A stretch of DNA of 64,000 nt from Acorus gramineus (GCA_030737835.1 JAUJYN010000025.1:1116001-1180000); one strand, 5' to 3'. Counted from the first letter of the stretch, positions 45,716 through 58,530 are shown. Translations and numbers: made by a program. The notes: generated from the letters alone by a model not told the origin.

Positions 45716-46655
45716 ATGCAGGTCTCCTTCAAAATGATGCAGATCGACTTGGAGCTGAAACTGGTCGTGAAGAGACCAAGAAGTGGTGATGAAGGAGCCA
45801 TCACTTTCTCTGATGCTGACCTGGAAGGAGTCCAGGCCCCGCACTCGGACGCGCTGGTAATCACCCTGCGTATCTCTAATTTCGACGTTAGGAGGATTCT
45901 CGTTGATACAGGAAGCTCAGCCAACATCCTCTTCATGAAACCCTTTCTTCGGATGGGGTTAAAAGCCGCCGATCTCACTCCAACGAAGGATCCTCTGGTC
46001 GCATTCAACAGAGCACGAGTCGTCCCCACCGAACGAATCACACTACCGGTTTGAGCAGGGAATCAGACTGCTATGATGGAGTTCACTATCATGGACCTCC
46101 CGTCTCCGTACAACGCCATCATCGGATGCACCTGGCTGGCGGCGATGAAGGCGATTCCGTCCACATACCATCAATGGCTCTGTTTCCCCACAACTGAGGG
46201 GATAATAGAAATTCAAGGAGACCAAGTTGCCGCGAAACGGTTCTACATGGTGGCGATGGCAGGGAAGTCAGCCCTACCCGACTTCGAGGAGCAGCCTGAG
46301 GATGGAGAAATTCATCCAAAAAGGTAGCAATTACTTCAGGACCGAGTCAAGGCCGATGAGCGCCGGCCCGGTCCCGAAGACAGGGTTCTTGAAGACCTCG
46401 AGCAGGTCCCGATAGATCCCCTTGACCCCGAGAAATACTTTCTCGTTGGGAGTTTACTCTCCGCAGAAGAGAGAATGGCAATACTCGACCTCCTTGTCGA
46501 GAACAAGGACATCTTCGCCTGGAAGCCTCAAGACATGCCGGGGATTGACCCCGAGGTGGCAAGCCATCGGCTGTCCATCTCACCCACCATCCGTCCAGTC
46601 TGACAGAAGCAGCGACGAATGGCCACAGTACACGCTGAAGTGGTACGGGACGAGG
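45716..46655 (+). pseudogene. Protease and reverse-transcriptase start of the Tat element
   Basis: The protease segment has ITFSDADLEGVQAPHSDALV and the active site LVDTGSSANILF near 45900, then a region with LPSPYNAIIGCTWLAAMKA. Near 46470-46650 the pre-RT region reads AILDLLVENKDIFAW in one frame and then meets element IV. Fossil. Confidence 0.8.
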
Positions 46656-46951
46656 TCTGCGTCTCCACCAAATCAGCTATCCGCGCAAACGCGCGCTCCC
46701 AGGCAGGAGGATCCTGCGCCGATCCTGGCCTCACGGCTGAGGACTCTCCAGTAGCATCCTCGCCTCTGGTAGGTCCGGAAACCTCCAAAGGTCGAGAGGG
46801 ACCACGTCCGCGCCATCCTCTGCGAGGAGGCATATCAGCAACCTAAGAAAACTAGACACTAGGATCAGAATACTCGTATAGAAATCCTAGGACTCATCTC
46901 TACGAAAGAAGACAATTGGCTCTGACAGGACCAGGCTCTGATACCAACTTT
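46656..46951 (-). pseudogene. gag start and leader of element IV
   Basis: The minus frame begins MPPRRGWRGRGPSRPLEVSG and continues with PAWERAFARIADLVETQT before the junction with the Tat element. A leader and primer-binding site follow to the LTR. Confidence 0.85.
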
Positions 46952-47982
46952 TGTCATGCCCCAGGGCGGCCGTCCCTGGGACGCGGCAAGCGTATACATG
47001 ATATCAGCAGTCAATACAGGAGATCAATAACATGTCATAAACAACAGCTAAAATGACAACACAGACAACAAAGAGGCTGACATGATGTATACACAAATAG
47101 CGGAAGCTAAAAAGACTGAATCTGTAAATCAACAACACATTACAGACTCGATACATAATCAACTGTCCTGTGAGAGCCAATATACACACAAACATCCAAA
47201 TACAATCCAAACTGGTGCCCAAGCACAAAAATATATACATACAATCAAAAGGATGCTGATGGCCTCTAAAACTCGAGGGACGTGGCGCTACTCCGCTACT
47301 GGTGTAGTCTCTCAGGGAGCTCCTCCTTCAAGTCCGCCTCGGTAATCACTGGAGAAAAAATATTATGCGAGGGGTGAGCCACACGCTCAGTGAATAGCAC
47401 AACCCATGCATCACAATTCATATTAACCACAATTAATCAGTAAAAGCCTCAAAGTGGCATGAACAACACAAATCCAGTGGGTCGTTACATCGCCGAACCA
47501 CCACACCCTCACCCTCACCCTCACCTCTCAATAGGTGACAACGGGTATTGGTACTTAATAGGCTGATAATCATCCTTACACAAATCCAGTGGGTCGCCAC
47601 ATCGCCGGCCCACCACACCCTCACCCTCACCCCTCAATATGGTGACATAGGATATTGGGACTGACTAGGCTGTTGGTCACCCTTGGTCCACCGATAGTCT
47701 CTCCTCCACTCCGTAGGCCGTTTGGCCACCCCCACATTCAGCACAGTCCATCCCAAATCAGGAGGTGCCTACTGTTGGGAGCCCCTGCACGGGACGACCT
47801 TTCTAACGTTGAGGCAGTCTCTACACTGATCCAACGAAGGGAACAGAACAGCCTATCCATGCGCATATGATCAACTCGGATCCGCTGACAACACATCTCT
47901 ACAACTCTAATGTCCTGATTTCTTCAGAATTCCTCCAGCGCGCATAACCAAGATGCGGGGAAATTATATATGAACATAACGA

Positions 47983-48100
47983 GGAAAAGAAACCTTGGGA
48001 GGGCAACCTGAGGTCCCGATATAGGACATCCCGCCAACCAAACAAGGAACACGGAGTACCCTAGCCCGGGTCTCAATGTTGACCTCGCAAGGCCCTTTAA
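47983..48100 (+). repeat. 120-bp module, copy 5
   Basis: In LTR IV at the AT-hairpin position; the right edge reads CTTTAATATTCC. Confidence 0.7.
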
Positions 48101-48410
48101 TATTCCCTAAGGCATGCTAAAAATATCATAAGCTTGCATTTAATTTAATAAATCAAACTAATAGGACGCATGCATAGGTTGAGACTTTCCTAGCATGATA
48201 ACAAGGTGACAGGATGCACGGCTCTTACACATATCCTAAGGGTGCAAGTCCCTAACATACAAAGTCTAGGGTGGCATGCATTCTACACACTAATCATGCT
48301 CGCACAGATTACATATTAATCAGTTAATATTAACTATGTGCCCCAGGGGAGGACGGTATACGCCCAAGTGCATATAGCGCCTCCCAACTGGGTTGGGTTG
48401 TCCCACTCAC

Positions 48411-48446
48411 CGATAACCAGGTCGTCGCGTGACCGTCCGTCAAGAT
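48411..48446 (-). other. LTR micro-exon candidate (IV), 36 nt
   Basis: ACTCAC at 48405-48410 gives the donor; CTTGCAG is the acceptor on the minus strand. Confidence 0.45.
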
Positions 48447-50454
48447 CTGCAAGACAGGGTAATCAACTTGGTGAGTAAAAATACACAAATACACCAAAAA
48501 TACACAAAAATACACTAAAAATACCCAACACTCGGACAAGCGTACATACGGCCTATACGCACGCGAGTCCGAGCCCCCGACTCACTCCCGAACTCCCGGC
48601 AACCATCCGCACGGCCACCCGCCCCGGGATGCACCACCGCGCCTCAGCCCGCGCACCCAGGCGTACTGCCTGGTCACTGCCCGCACCCCTGGACATGCTG
48701 CCGAGCCTCCCGGGTGCACCGCGCGCCCACTGCGCCCCAGCGCAGCAACCTGCGCGCACACCGCACGCCCCGCGCCCAGCGCCTCGCTCCGCGCGCACCC
48801 CGCGCGCACCTCCGGCTAGCCCACCGCGCGCGCACAGCACGCCTGCGCCTCTGCGCAGCGCTCCGCGCGCACGCTCCCGCACGGTGCCCAGCGCCCAGCA
48901 CCCGCGACCAGCGCCCAGCACCTGCGACCATCGCCCAGCGCCCAGAGCCCAAGTGCACGCCCTCGTGCACGCGCGCGCGCGCCCTGCCACCTGCTCCGCC
49001 TTCTGCGCTGCCTGTGCTGCCATCTACCCGGGACAGCCCGCCTGCCCGAGCCACCCAACCACCTCCCACCGGCCACCAATGGCCACTAACCACCACCAAC
49101 CACCCCCAACAGCCACCAACACCCAAAATCACCCTCCTAACATGCATCTAAACATGAAAAAGGAAGGAAAGAAGGCTTACCCTAGGAAGGAAGGGAAGGA
49201 AGGGAAGTTTGGTTGCTCTCCGCGCACCGAAACACCTCCTCCAAGGCCACCACCACCGAGCACTTCCTCAGCCTTCGAAATGGCTGCAAACAGAGGAGAA
49301 AAGAGGGCATGAGAAGGGGCTAAATACGTCGGAACTCGAATCCGAAACCACCGGTGGATAGATCGGGAGCTCCCCTCACCTTTCTCTTCTTTGGGTTTTG
49401 AGGTCCAAGCCCTCTAACTGTCACGCCCCAGGGCGGCCAACCCAGGGACGCGGCAAGTGTATGTATCATATCAGAAGCCTACACAGGAGGTCAATAATAT
49501 ATATCATACACAGACAACTAGAATGACACACATGCAACAAAAGGGGCTGACATGATATATACACCAAATGCGGAAGCAAAAGACTGAATCTGTGAATAAA
49601 CATTCTACAGACTCGATACTCAATCATCTGTCCTGTGAGAGCCAATATACACAAATACAACTGAACATATACAAACACGTGCCAAGCACGGAAATCAAAT
49701 ACATACAGTCAAGAAGGGATGCTGATAACCTCTGGCACTCGCGGAACGTGGCGCTGCTCCGCTACTGAAGAAATCCCTCGGAAAGCTCCAACTGCTGCTC
49801 CGGCTCTAGCTCAGGCTCAGTGACCACTGGGGAAAAACATGTGCGAGGGGTGAGCCACACGCTCAGTGAACAGCACAACCCATGCATCACAGACAATATT
49901 TACCACAATTCCATTATTTATCCAGCCATCAATACATAACAACATAATCCAGTGGTTCGTACTTCGCCGAACCACCACACCCTCACCCTCACCCATCAAT
50001 GGGTGACATAGGCTATTGGGACTGATAATCATCTATTCACAAATCCAGTAGGTCGCTCATCGCCAACCCACTACACCCTCACCCTCACCCTACCACGGGT
50101 GACATAGGATTTTGGGACTGACTAGGCTGTTGGTCACCCTTGGTCCACCGATAGTCTCTCCCTCCACTCCGTAGGCCGCCTGGTCTACTCCCACATTCAG
50201 CACAGTCCGAAACCAAATCAGGAGGTGCCTACTAATGGGAGCCCTCTGTCAGGAAGGCCCTGTCTAACGCTGGGGGTAGCCTCTACCGATCCAACGCAGG
50301 GAACAGAACAGCCTATCCATACGCATATGATCCACTCGGATCCGCCGACTACATATCATCACAACTCAAATGTCATGAATTCCTCTGAATTCAACCAGGT
50401 GCATCATCAAGATGCGGGAACATGTACAAAAATCAGCAAGGCTGGAATATCATT

Positions 50455-50570
50455 GGGGGAAAGAAACTCGGAAGGGCGGCGTGAGTTCCCGTTATAGGAT
50501 ACCCCGACAACCAAACAAGGAACACGGAGTACCCTAACCCGGGTCTCACCGCTGTCCTTGCAAGGCCCCT
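50455..50570 (+). repeat. 120-bp module, copy 6
   Basis: First module in the 3' LTR of V; the left edge is AATATCATTGGGGG and the right edge CCCCTATAATAT. Confidence 0.7.
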
Positions 50571-50638
50571 CCCCTATAATATCCACCAACTATGCTAATA
50601 ATTATACTAATCATACAATCATTACATATAATATCATT

Positions 50639-50755
50639 GGGACTAGAACCTTGGGAGGGCAGCCTGAGGTCCCGATACAGGACATCCCGACAACCAAACA
50701 AGGAACACGGAGTACCCTAACACGGGTCTCAGCGTTGACCTCGCAAGGCTCCTCC
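50639..50755 (+). repeat. 120-bp module, copy 7
   Basis: Second module in the 3' LTR of V; edges ATAATATCATTGGGA and CTCCCTATAATATT. Confidence 0.7.
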
Positions 50756-51073
50756 CTATAATATTATCCTAAGGCATGCGATCTAACAGATACCAACATT
50801 TAATTAAATAAATGAAACTAGTAGGACGCATGCATAGGCCGGGTTTCCTAGCATGTAAACAGGGGACATGCTGCATGGCTCATACGCATATCCTAGGGGT
50901 GTAAGTCCCTAACAAGCAAAGACTAGGGAAACATGCATTCTACACATATTAATCACACAAGCATGGATTACATATTATTGCAGGTAATATTTATCCATGG
51001 CGCCCCAGGAGAGGTCGGTATACGCCCCAAGTGCGTACAACGCCTCTCTACTGGGTTGGATTGTCCCACTCAC

Positions 51074-51109
51074 CCCTATCCGGGTCGTCACGCGACCGTC
51101 CGTCCAGAT
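51074..51109 (-). other. LTR micro-exon candidate (V, 3' LTR), 36 nt
   Basis: ACTCAC at 51068-51073 gives the donor; CTTGCAG is the acceptor on the minus strand. Confidence 0.45.
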
Positions 51110-51214
51110 CTGCAAGACAGACAATCAATATGGTGAGTTAAAATCCATACCTACCACAAGAGACAACCAAAAATACACCAAACCCATAATAAAACCCAAC
51201 ACTCGGGCAAACGT

Positions 51215-52200
51215 GCATACGACCCGCACGCACGCTAGCCCGAGCACTCCGACAACCACCCGCACGGCCGGCCACCACCCGCACGGCCACCCGACCGCCC
51301 GGACGCGCCGCCACGCCTCAGCCCGCTCACCCCGCACGCCTCGCGCCGCCCGCGAGCACCCCGCGCGCCCCCGCGCGCGGCGCCTCGCCTCGCGCGCACC
51401 ACCGCCGCCTCACCGCTCCCCGCGCGCACCACCACGGCCTCCCCGCGCCCCGCGCGCACCGCATGCGCGCACCCCCGCCTGGACTGCGCCCCCGCGCAGC
51501 GCCCAAGACTGCCTGCCGCACGCCCGAGTGCCCCGCGCCCCACGCGCAGCACCCGCGCGCGCCCTGCCTGCCTGGCGCCCACCGCCCCGGGCCCTAACCC
51601 AGCACCCGCAGCCCAGCACCCCGGCGCTCAGCGCCCAGCACCCGGGACCGTCACCAGCGTCCACGCGCACGCCCGTGCAGCACGCACCCAGCGCGCCTGG
51701 CAGCACGCGCTCAGCGCGCCTGCCAGCCTGCGCGCTGCTGCCCGCGCTGCCTGCCTGCGCGCGTCGCCGAGTGGCCCGAGCACCGCTCGCCTACCCACCC
51801 GAGAACCGTCCGCCTGGTGCCCGAGCACCCCCTGCCAGCTGCCCGAGCATGGCCTGCCCAGCTCCGCACGCCTCCCCCTGCACCCCCGAGCGCACGCCCG
51901 CGCGCGCACCCGCGCGCACGCGCTCGCCAGCAAACTGGTGCACCTGCTCCCTGACTACCCGGCCAGCCCCACCCAGCGCGCCCAGCGTGCCTGCGCACAG
52001 CACGCCCAGCACTCGCGCCTGCTGGCCACCATCTCCCCCCGACTGCATGCCCGCGCGCACGCCCGCGCGCCTACCCGCGCGCACGCACGCGCGCGCCTGC
52101 CAACTGCCCCGCCAGCTGCTGCTGCCCTGCCCGAGACAGCCACCTTCACTGCCCGAGGCCACCTCCCACCCACTCCCGAGCACCTCTACCACCACCCACC
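51215..52200. repeat. CpG-rich block (V, 3' LTR)
   Basis: Nearly 1 kb of GC-rich DNA (GCGCGCACC, CGCCCGCGC). It is open for over 400 codons in one frame and for long stretches in several others on both strands. This is composition, not a gene. Confidence 0.85.
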
Positions 52201-52623
52201 GACCTCCGACCACCTCCACCGCCCTCCGACGGCCACCCACAGCCGCCGACCTCCACCCAACCCCAAAATCCACCTCCTAGCATACATCTATGCAAGAAAA
52301 AGAGGGAAAAAGAGGCTTACCAAGGGAGGAAGCGAAGTCCGGACGCTCTCCGCGCGCCGAAACCTTTCCCAAAGGCTCTCTTACGCCCCGATCTACCACG
52401 GCCCTCGAAATGGCCCGAATCAGAGGACAAAGAGAGGGGGACGGAGTGGCTAGAGTCGTCGGAATTGGGATTTGAAGACACCGGAGCGTAGATCGGGACC
52501 CGATCTACACTTCCCGTGCTTTAGGTTTTATTTTGAGGGTCTAGGGGGCTTCAAAGGAGAAAAAGAGAGGGGAGAGAGAGCGAGGGGAAGATGATGAACA
52601 GTAACTCGGGTTTTAGATCTCAC

Positions 52624-52632
52624 TTATTTATA
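52624..52632 (-). promoter_or_regulatory. TATA box of LTR V (3' copy)
   Basis: The minus strand reads TATAAATAA, followed downstream by CT-rich DNA. The identical site in the 5' LTR is at 59003-59011. Confidence 0.65.
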
Positions 52633-52894
52633 GTGCGCGACTTAAAAACCCGGATACGCCCCGGAACTGCGAAATTTTTGGAAACGATGCCGGAATTCGA
52701 TGAAATTTTCGTGAGAGGTCTAAAATGGCACCAGGACACCAAATATGCAGTTAGATTTCCAATCGGAGTCCTCTAGCTTAGGACGATAGCTAACAGTCCA
52801 AAAATTTGCGGTTCCGATCGAAAACCCTAAAAATTTTAAAACTGCCAGGACGCTCTAACGGTTACCAGCAGGCTAAAAGTGACACAATATAACA

Positions 52895-54239
52895 TTCTTC
52901 CTCCCTTAGGAAATTTTGTCCTCAAAATATGCAAAAACATCTAGGAGGGGAAAAGATGCAGATACGCGTCACACCTGGCATCCCTTGAGCTCCTAAGTGT
53001 CCTTAACACCGGAACGGTGCTGCCATCGCACCTCGACCAACTGGACGGTCTTGGTGCAGAACCTCCTCACGCGGCGGTCCATGATCTCAATCGACTGCTC
53101 CACGAATGACTGTCCGGCTCAGAGACGAGCGGCTCGAACGGGATGACGTGAGCAGGATCGCGGACACCTTTACCCAACTGCGAACCCACCACTCCAAGAC
53201 GGAGAGGAAAGAATTGGCGCTGAGGTGAGCCTCCGATAAACTCCAGGAAGCTCTCCTCGCAAGAAGGGGACCACTCGAACCGGACATCCTTCCGAGTACG
53301 GCGGTTAAGAGGAACAGCTATCTTCGAGAGTCCCTCGTCAAGCTTCCTACAATAACCCTCCAACTCGGGAAGCTCCGAATCCTTGCGGGGTTCGACGGCC
53401 TACGCCAATTCGACATAGCAAGCGTCTTACCCGGGTCCACAGATATGCCTTTACCAGAAACCACTCAGCCCAAAAGGCCTTAACCTCTAACCAAACTCGC
53501 ACTTGATCTCTCATCTATCTGATGCTTCCATGGCATCCCTTACCTGGGAAAAGAAACCTCGGGAGGGCACCATGAATCCCGATATAGGATACCCCGACAA
53601 CCAAACAAGGAACACGAAGTACCCTAGCCCGGGTTCCAACGCCGACCTCACAAGGCCCCTTAATCCAGAAAGGAACACTGGAAGAAGACATCATTTAAAA
53701 GAACACCACTAACTCCTCCGGATCATCTACCTCTAGATGATCACCCAACGATGTCATTCAACACCCTTTGCAAGACCGGACCCAACATCATTGGGAACGG
53801 TCCAACAGAAATTGGGTCACGAGCGACCCGCCTTCGCCTCATCCACACCCTCACTCCCGAAAGGAGACATTTTGGGACTTTGGGAGAGACTTAGACTGCT
53901 CTCTACCCCTGGTCCACCGGTAGCCTCTCCCCGCTCCGTAGCTCGCCTGGTCCTCTGACCGGGAGCCTGTCTAACGCCGGGGCTGTACTACGCGGATCCA
54001 ACGAAGGGGAGAGCGATTCCACGCTCGCGACACCATTCAATAATCTCTTACCGGGTAGCCCCTACCTAGCATACTCCCAAATTCAGTACCCCTCCGACTG
54101 CATCGTCGGTACCTACTGATGGGAACTCACTGCCAGGACGGCTATAACCCGGCTTCCTTAACCCAAACAACCGCTCTTGACACTCACTCATCCAGATACC
54201 CCACACACTTGCATAATAACCACCAAACACACACACACT
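52895..54239 (-). mobile_element. Composite internal region of V
   Basis: Begins with a polypurine tract (minus strand, about 52896-52912). Short pieces resembling the chromodomain end and the RT/RNase H junction of pol follow (to about 53410), then one 120-bp module (53546-53665). Then come about 500 bp resembling LTR sub-repeats (CATCTACCTCTAGATGATC to about 54180). No full pol. Confidence 0.75.
53546..53665 (+). repeat. 120-bp module, copy 8
   Basis: Internal-region copy. It ends GCCCCTTAATCC like copies 1 and 3. Confidence 0.72.
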
Positions 54240-55601
54240 ATCCTTATACTAGAGAGCTGGGAACACAGATGATACCTCGAACCATGACACCCGAAGGCTG
54301 CGCCTCCTCGGCCGTAAGCGCTGCAACTCTGCCTTGAACCAACCGCGGCTGAGGAGCAGGAGCACGCCTCGCCGGCTGCACTGGCTGCTGCTGCGCTGAG
54401 GCTGCTGCTGCTGCTGCTGCTGCTGGCGCGGAAGCTGCTGCTGCAAGAACGGCGGCTGCTGAGGTGGCACTCGGGGTCGGTCAGCATCTGGGCAATTGTA
54501 TCTGATATGCCCGATGCGCTGACAATGAAAACAGCGCCGCTCTCCGGCTGCCAGGACTGGATGGGCACTGCTGCAATGGGTGCCGGATCCCACTGGCACC
54601 GCATCTGCTGGAGGAGAGGCAGCCGCTGACTGCTCGAAGCGGGGCCTCTTCCTCTTGCGCTGCCCCTGGTCCCGACTCCCGGAAGGACCCTGATCTGAAG
54701 AAGGGGTCGGAGCCCGCACTTGAATCCCGAGGTCTCTCTCGACGGTCTTCGCCCGAGACACTACGTCGGAGTACCTCGTGAAAGCGTGGGCAGTGACGTG
54801 CACCCGGATAGCGCTGCTGAGACCCAGCTCGAATCGCCGGCACCTCGTCCCTCATCTATCACCAAGGCCGGAGCAAATCTGGAAAGCATCGTGAAGCGCG
54901 TAGAGTAGTCAGCAACCGACATGGAGCCCTGCGTCAGCTGCTCGAACTCCCGCTCCACTAGCTGTCGCGTCGAGAACGGAAAATACTCGTCCAGAAAATG
55001 CCTCCGGAAACCCGCCCAAGAAAGCTGCTCCACTCCCTCTGGAATGTCCACCACTCGGGTAGCCCACCATCAGCGGCGTCACCCTTCAGCATGAAGGTGG
55101 CCAGGGCGACTCGCTGGCGATCGGTGCAAAGCATGGCCGCGAAGATCGTGTCCACCTCCCTCAACCAACGCTCTGGCGCAAGAGGATCTGCCGACTGCCC
55201 ATGAACTCGGGAGGGTGGAGCTTCAGAAAGGCGTTGAGGCCGCTCTGCTGCACTCGCGCTGCCGCCTCTAGCTCCTCCTCCCTCTGCAGGGGATCCTCAA
55301 CTCTCACTGCCGGAACTGCCACAGGAACTGGGGGTACATCGGGTACCACAGGCGGATCTGCCACCAAGGGGACCGGCGGAACTGCCTCGCGGGTCGCCCT
55401 CAGCTCCTGAATCTCCCTAGCCTGCTCTGCCAACATCCGCGTCTGTGTCTCCACCAAATCAGCCAACCGAGCGAAAGCACGCTCCCAAGCAGGAGGCTCC
55501 TGCGTCAAGGGCTCTCCGGTAGCATCCTCGTCTCTGGTAGGTCCGGAAACCTCCAAAGACCGAGAGGGACCTCGTCCGCGCCGTCCTCTGCGAGGAGGCA
55601 T
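54240..55601 (-). pseudogene. gag of element V
   Basis: Starts MPPRRGRRGRGPSRSLEVSG near 55601. It has AFLKLHPPEF, the TFMLKGDAAD region, YFPFSTRQ and EFEQLTQGSMSVADYSTRF, then a basic region and a CCHC-like zinc knuckle (CFHCQRIGHIRYNC, near 54500-54545). A Gln run is encoded by the CTG/CAG repeat near 54390-54425. Fossil, but clearly related to the gag of II. Confidence 0.88.
54388..54426. repeat. (CTG)n trinucleotide run in gag of V
   Basis: About nine consecutive CTG units with flanking imperfect units. On the minus strand it gives a Gln-rich tract. Confidence 0.85.
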
Positions 55602-55702
55602 ATCAGCACCCTAAGAAAACCAGACACTAGGATCAGAATACTCATATCGAAATCCTAGGACTCATCTCTACGAAAGGAGGACTATTGGCTCTGACAGGAC
55701 CA

Positions 55703-55715
55703 GGCTCTGATACCA
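55703..55715 (-). other. Primer-binding site of V
   Basis: Minus strand TGGTATCAGAGCC, five bases inside the LTR end at 55721. Confidence 0.92.
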
Positions 55716-56754
55716 ACTTTTGTCACGCCCCAGGGCGGCCAACCCAGGGACGCGGCAAGTGTATATATCATATCAGAAGCCAACACAGGAGATCAATAAT
55801 ATATCATACACAGACAACTAGAATGACACACATGCAACAAAAGGGGCTGACATGATATATACACCAAATGCGGAAGCAAAAGACTGAATCTGTGAATAAA
55901 CATTCTACAGACTCGATACTCAATCATCTGTCCTGTGAGAGCCAATATACACAAATACAACTGAACATATACAAACACGTGCCAAGCACGGAAATCAAAT
56001 ACATACAGTCAAGAAGGGATGCTGATAACCTCTGGCACTCGCGGAACGTGGCGCTGCTCCGCTACTGAAGAAATCCCTCGGAAAGCTCCAACTGCTGCTC
56101 CGGCTCTAGCTCAGGCTCAGTGACCACTGGGGAAAAACATGTGCGAGGGGTGAGCCACACGCTCAGTGAACAGCACAACCCATGCATCACAGACAATATT
56201 TACCACAATTCCATTATTTTATCCAGCCATCAATACATAACAACATAATCCAGTGGTTCGTACTTCGCCGAACCACCACACCCTCACCCTCACCCATCAA
56301 TGGGTGACATAGGCTATTGGGACTGATAATCATCTATTCACAAATCCAGTAGGTCGCTCATCGCCAACCCACTACACCCTCACCCTCACCCTACCACGGG
56401 TGACATAGGATTTTGGGACTGACTAGGCTGTTGGTCACCCTTGGTCCACCGATAGTCTCTCCCTCCACTCCGTAGGCCGCCTGGTCTACTCCCACATTCA
56501 GCACAGTCCGAAACCAAATCAGGAGGTGCCTACTAATGGGAGCCCTCTGTCAGGAAGGCCCTGTCTAACGCTGGGGGTAGCCTCTACCGAATCCAACGCA
56601 GGGAACAGAACAGCCTATCCATACGCATATGATCCACTCGGATCCGCCGACTACATATCATTACAACTCAAATGTCATGAATTCCTCTGAATTCAACCAG
56701 GTGCATCATCAAGATGCGGGAACATGTACAAAAATCAGCAAGGCTGGAATATCA

Positions 56755-56870
56755 TTGGGGGAAAGAAACTCGGAAGGGCGGCGTGAGTTCCCGTTATAGG
56801 ATACCCCGACAACCAAACAAGGAACACGGAGTACCCTAACCCGGGTCTCACCGCTGTCCTTGCAAGGCCC
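56755..56870 (+). repeat. 120-bp module, copy 9
   Basis: Counterpart of copy 6 in the 5' LTR of V. Confidence 0.7.
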
Positions 56871-56938
56871 CTCCCCTATAATATCTACCAACTATGCTAA
56901 TAATTATACCAATCATACAATCATTACATATAATATTA

Positions 56939-57056
56939 TTGGGACTAGAACCTTGGGAGGGCAGCCTGAGGTCCCGATACAGGACATCCCGACAACCAAA
57001 CAAGGAACACGGAGTACCCTAACACGGGTCTCAGCGTTGACCTCGCAAGGCTCCTC
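56939..57056 (+). repeat. 120-bp module, copy 10
   Basis: Counterpart of copy 7 in the 5' LTR of V. Confidence 0.7.
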
Positions 57057-57373
57057 CCTATAATATTATCCTAAGGCATGCGATCTAACAGATACCAGCA
57101 TTTAATTTAATAAATAAACTAGTAGGACGCATGCATAGGCCGGGGTTTCCTAGCATGAAAACAGGGGACATGCTGCATGGCTCATACACATATCCTAAGG
57201 GTGCAAGTCCCTAACATGCAAGGACTAGGGTAGCATGCATTCTACACATAATTCACACAAGCATGGATTACATATTATTGCAGGTTAATATTTATCCATG
57301 GCGCCCCAGGAGAGGTCGGTATACGCCCAAGTGCGTACAACACCTCTCTACTGGGTTGGATTGTCCCACTCAC

Positions 57374-57409
57374 CAGAATCGGGGTCGTCGCGCGACCGTC
57401 CGTCTAGAT
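57374..57409 (-). other. LTR micro-exon candidate (V, 5' LTR), 36 nt
   Basis: Same signals as in the 3' LTR (51074-51109). Confidence 0.45.
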
Positions 57410-57514
57410 CTGCAAGACAGACAATCAATATGGTGAGTTAAAATCCATACCTACCACAAGAGACAACCAAAAATACACCAAACCCATAAAAAACCCAACA
57501 CTCGGGCAAACGTG

Positions 57515-58530
57515 CATACGACCCGCACGCACGCTAGCCCGAGCACTCCGACAACCACCCGCACGGCCGGCCACCACCCGCACGGCCACCCGACCGCCCG
57601 GACGCGCCGCCGCGCCTCAGCCCGCGCACCCCGCACGCCTCGCGCCGCCCGCGAGCACCCCGCGCGCCCCCGCGCGCGGCGCCTCGCCTCGCGCGCACCA
57701 CCGCCGCCTCACCGCTCCCCGCGCGCACCACCACGGCCTCCCCGCGCCCCGCGCGCACCGCCCGCGCGCACCCCCGCCTGCACTGCGCCCCCGCGCAGCG
57801 CCCAAGACTGCCTGCCGCACGCCCGAGTGCCCCGCGCCCCACGCGCAGCACCCGCGCGCGCCCTGCCCGCCTGGCGCCCAGCGCCCCGGGCCCTAACCCA
57901 GCACCCGCAGCCCAGCACCCCGGCGCTCAGCGCCCAGCACCCGGGACCGTCACCCAGCGTCCACGCGCACGCCCGCGCAGCACGCACCCAGCGCGCCTGG
58001 CAGCACGCGCTCAGCGCGCCTGCCAGCCTGCGCGCTGCTGCCCGCGCTGCCTGCCTGCGCGCGTCGCCGAGTGGCCCGAGCACCGCTCGCCTACCCACCC
58101 GAGTACCGTCCGCCTGGTGCCCGAGCACCCCCTGCCAGCTGCCCGAGCATGGCCTGCCCAGCCGGCCTGCCCTGCTCGCGCAGCCCGCAGCCTGCCAGCT
58201 CCGCACGCCTCCCCCTGCACCCCCCGAGCGCACGCCCGCGCGCGCACCCGCGCGCACGCGCTCGCGCGCCCAGCAAACTGGTGCACCTGCTCCTGACTAC
58301 CCGGCCAGCCCCACCCAGCGCGCCCAGCGTGCCTGCGCACAGCACGCCCAGCACTCGCGCCTGCTGGCCACCATCTCCCCCCGACTGCATGCCCGCGCGC
58401 ACGCCCGCGCGCATGCCCGCGCACGCCCGCGCGCATGCCCGAGCGCACGCACGCGCGCGCCTGCCAAACAGCCCTGCAGCCGCGCCTGCTGCTGCTGCCC
58501 TGCCCGAGACAGCAACCACCACTGCCCGAG
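57515..58530. repeat. CpG-rich block (V, 5' LTR)
   Basis: GC-rich DNA of about 1 kb, including one 444-codon open frame that lacks any protein-like features. Confidence 0.85.

Larger units (their letters stand above)
43625..46655 (+). mobile_element. Tat/Ogre-lineage element, partial
   Basis: A plus-strand Ty3/gypsy element of the Tat/Ogre type. Parts: end of the 5' LTR (43625 to about 43999, with TATAAA at 43775-43780), primer-binding site (about 44002-44020, TTTGGCATCGTCTGTGGGA, close to the usual Tat form), gag, protease and the start of reverse transcriptase. It ends at about 46655, where element IV begins in the opposite orientation. Old and broken in several places. Confidence 0.85.
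46952..49418 (-). mobile_element. 5' LTR of IV, first part
   Basis: From TGTCATGCCCCAGGGCGG to CTAAC at 49414-49418, where element V is inserted. It contains CCCTCA arrays, one 120-bp module, a micro-exon, a GC-rich block (about 48540-49030) and a donor-like GTAAGC (minus strand, 49175-49180). Confidence 0.88.
49419..52894 (-). mobile_element. 3' LTR of V
   Basis: Starts TGTCACGCCCCAGGGCGGCC and ends ACAATATAACA. It has two 120-bp modules, a micro-exon, a very long GC-rich block (about 51215-52200), a donor-like GTAAGC (minus strand, 52315-52320), a TATA box (52624-52632) and the terminal acceptor (49827-49828). Confidence 0.93.
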
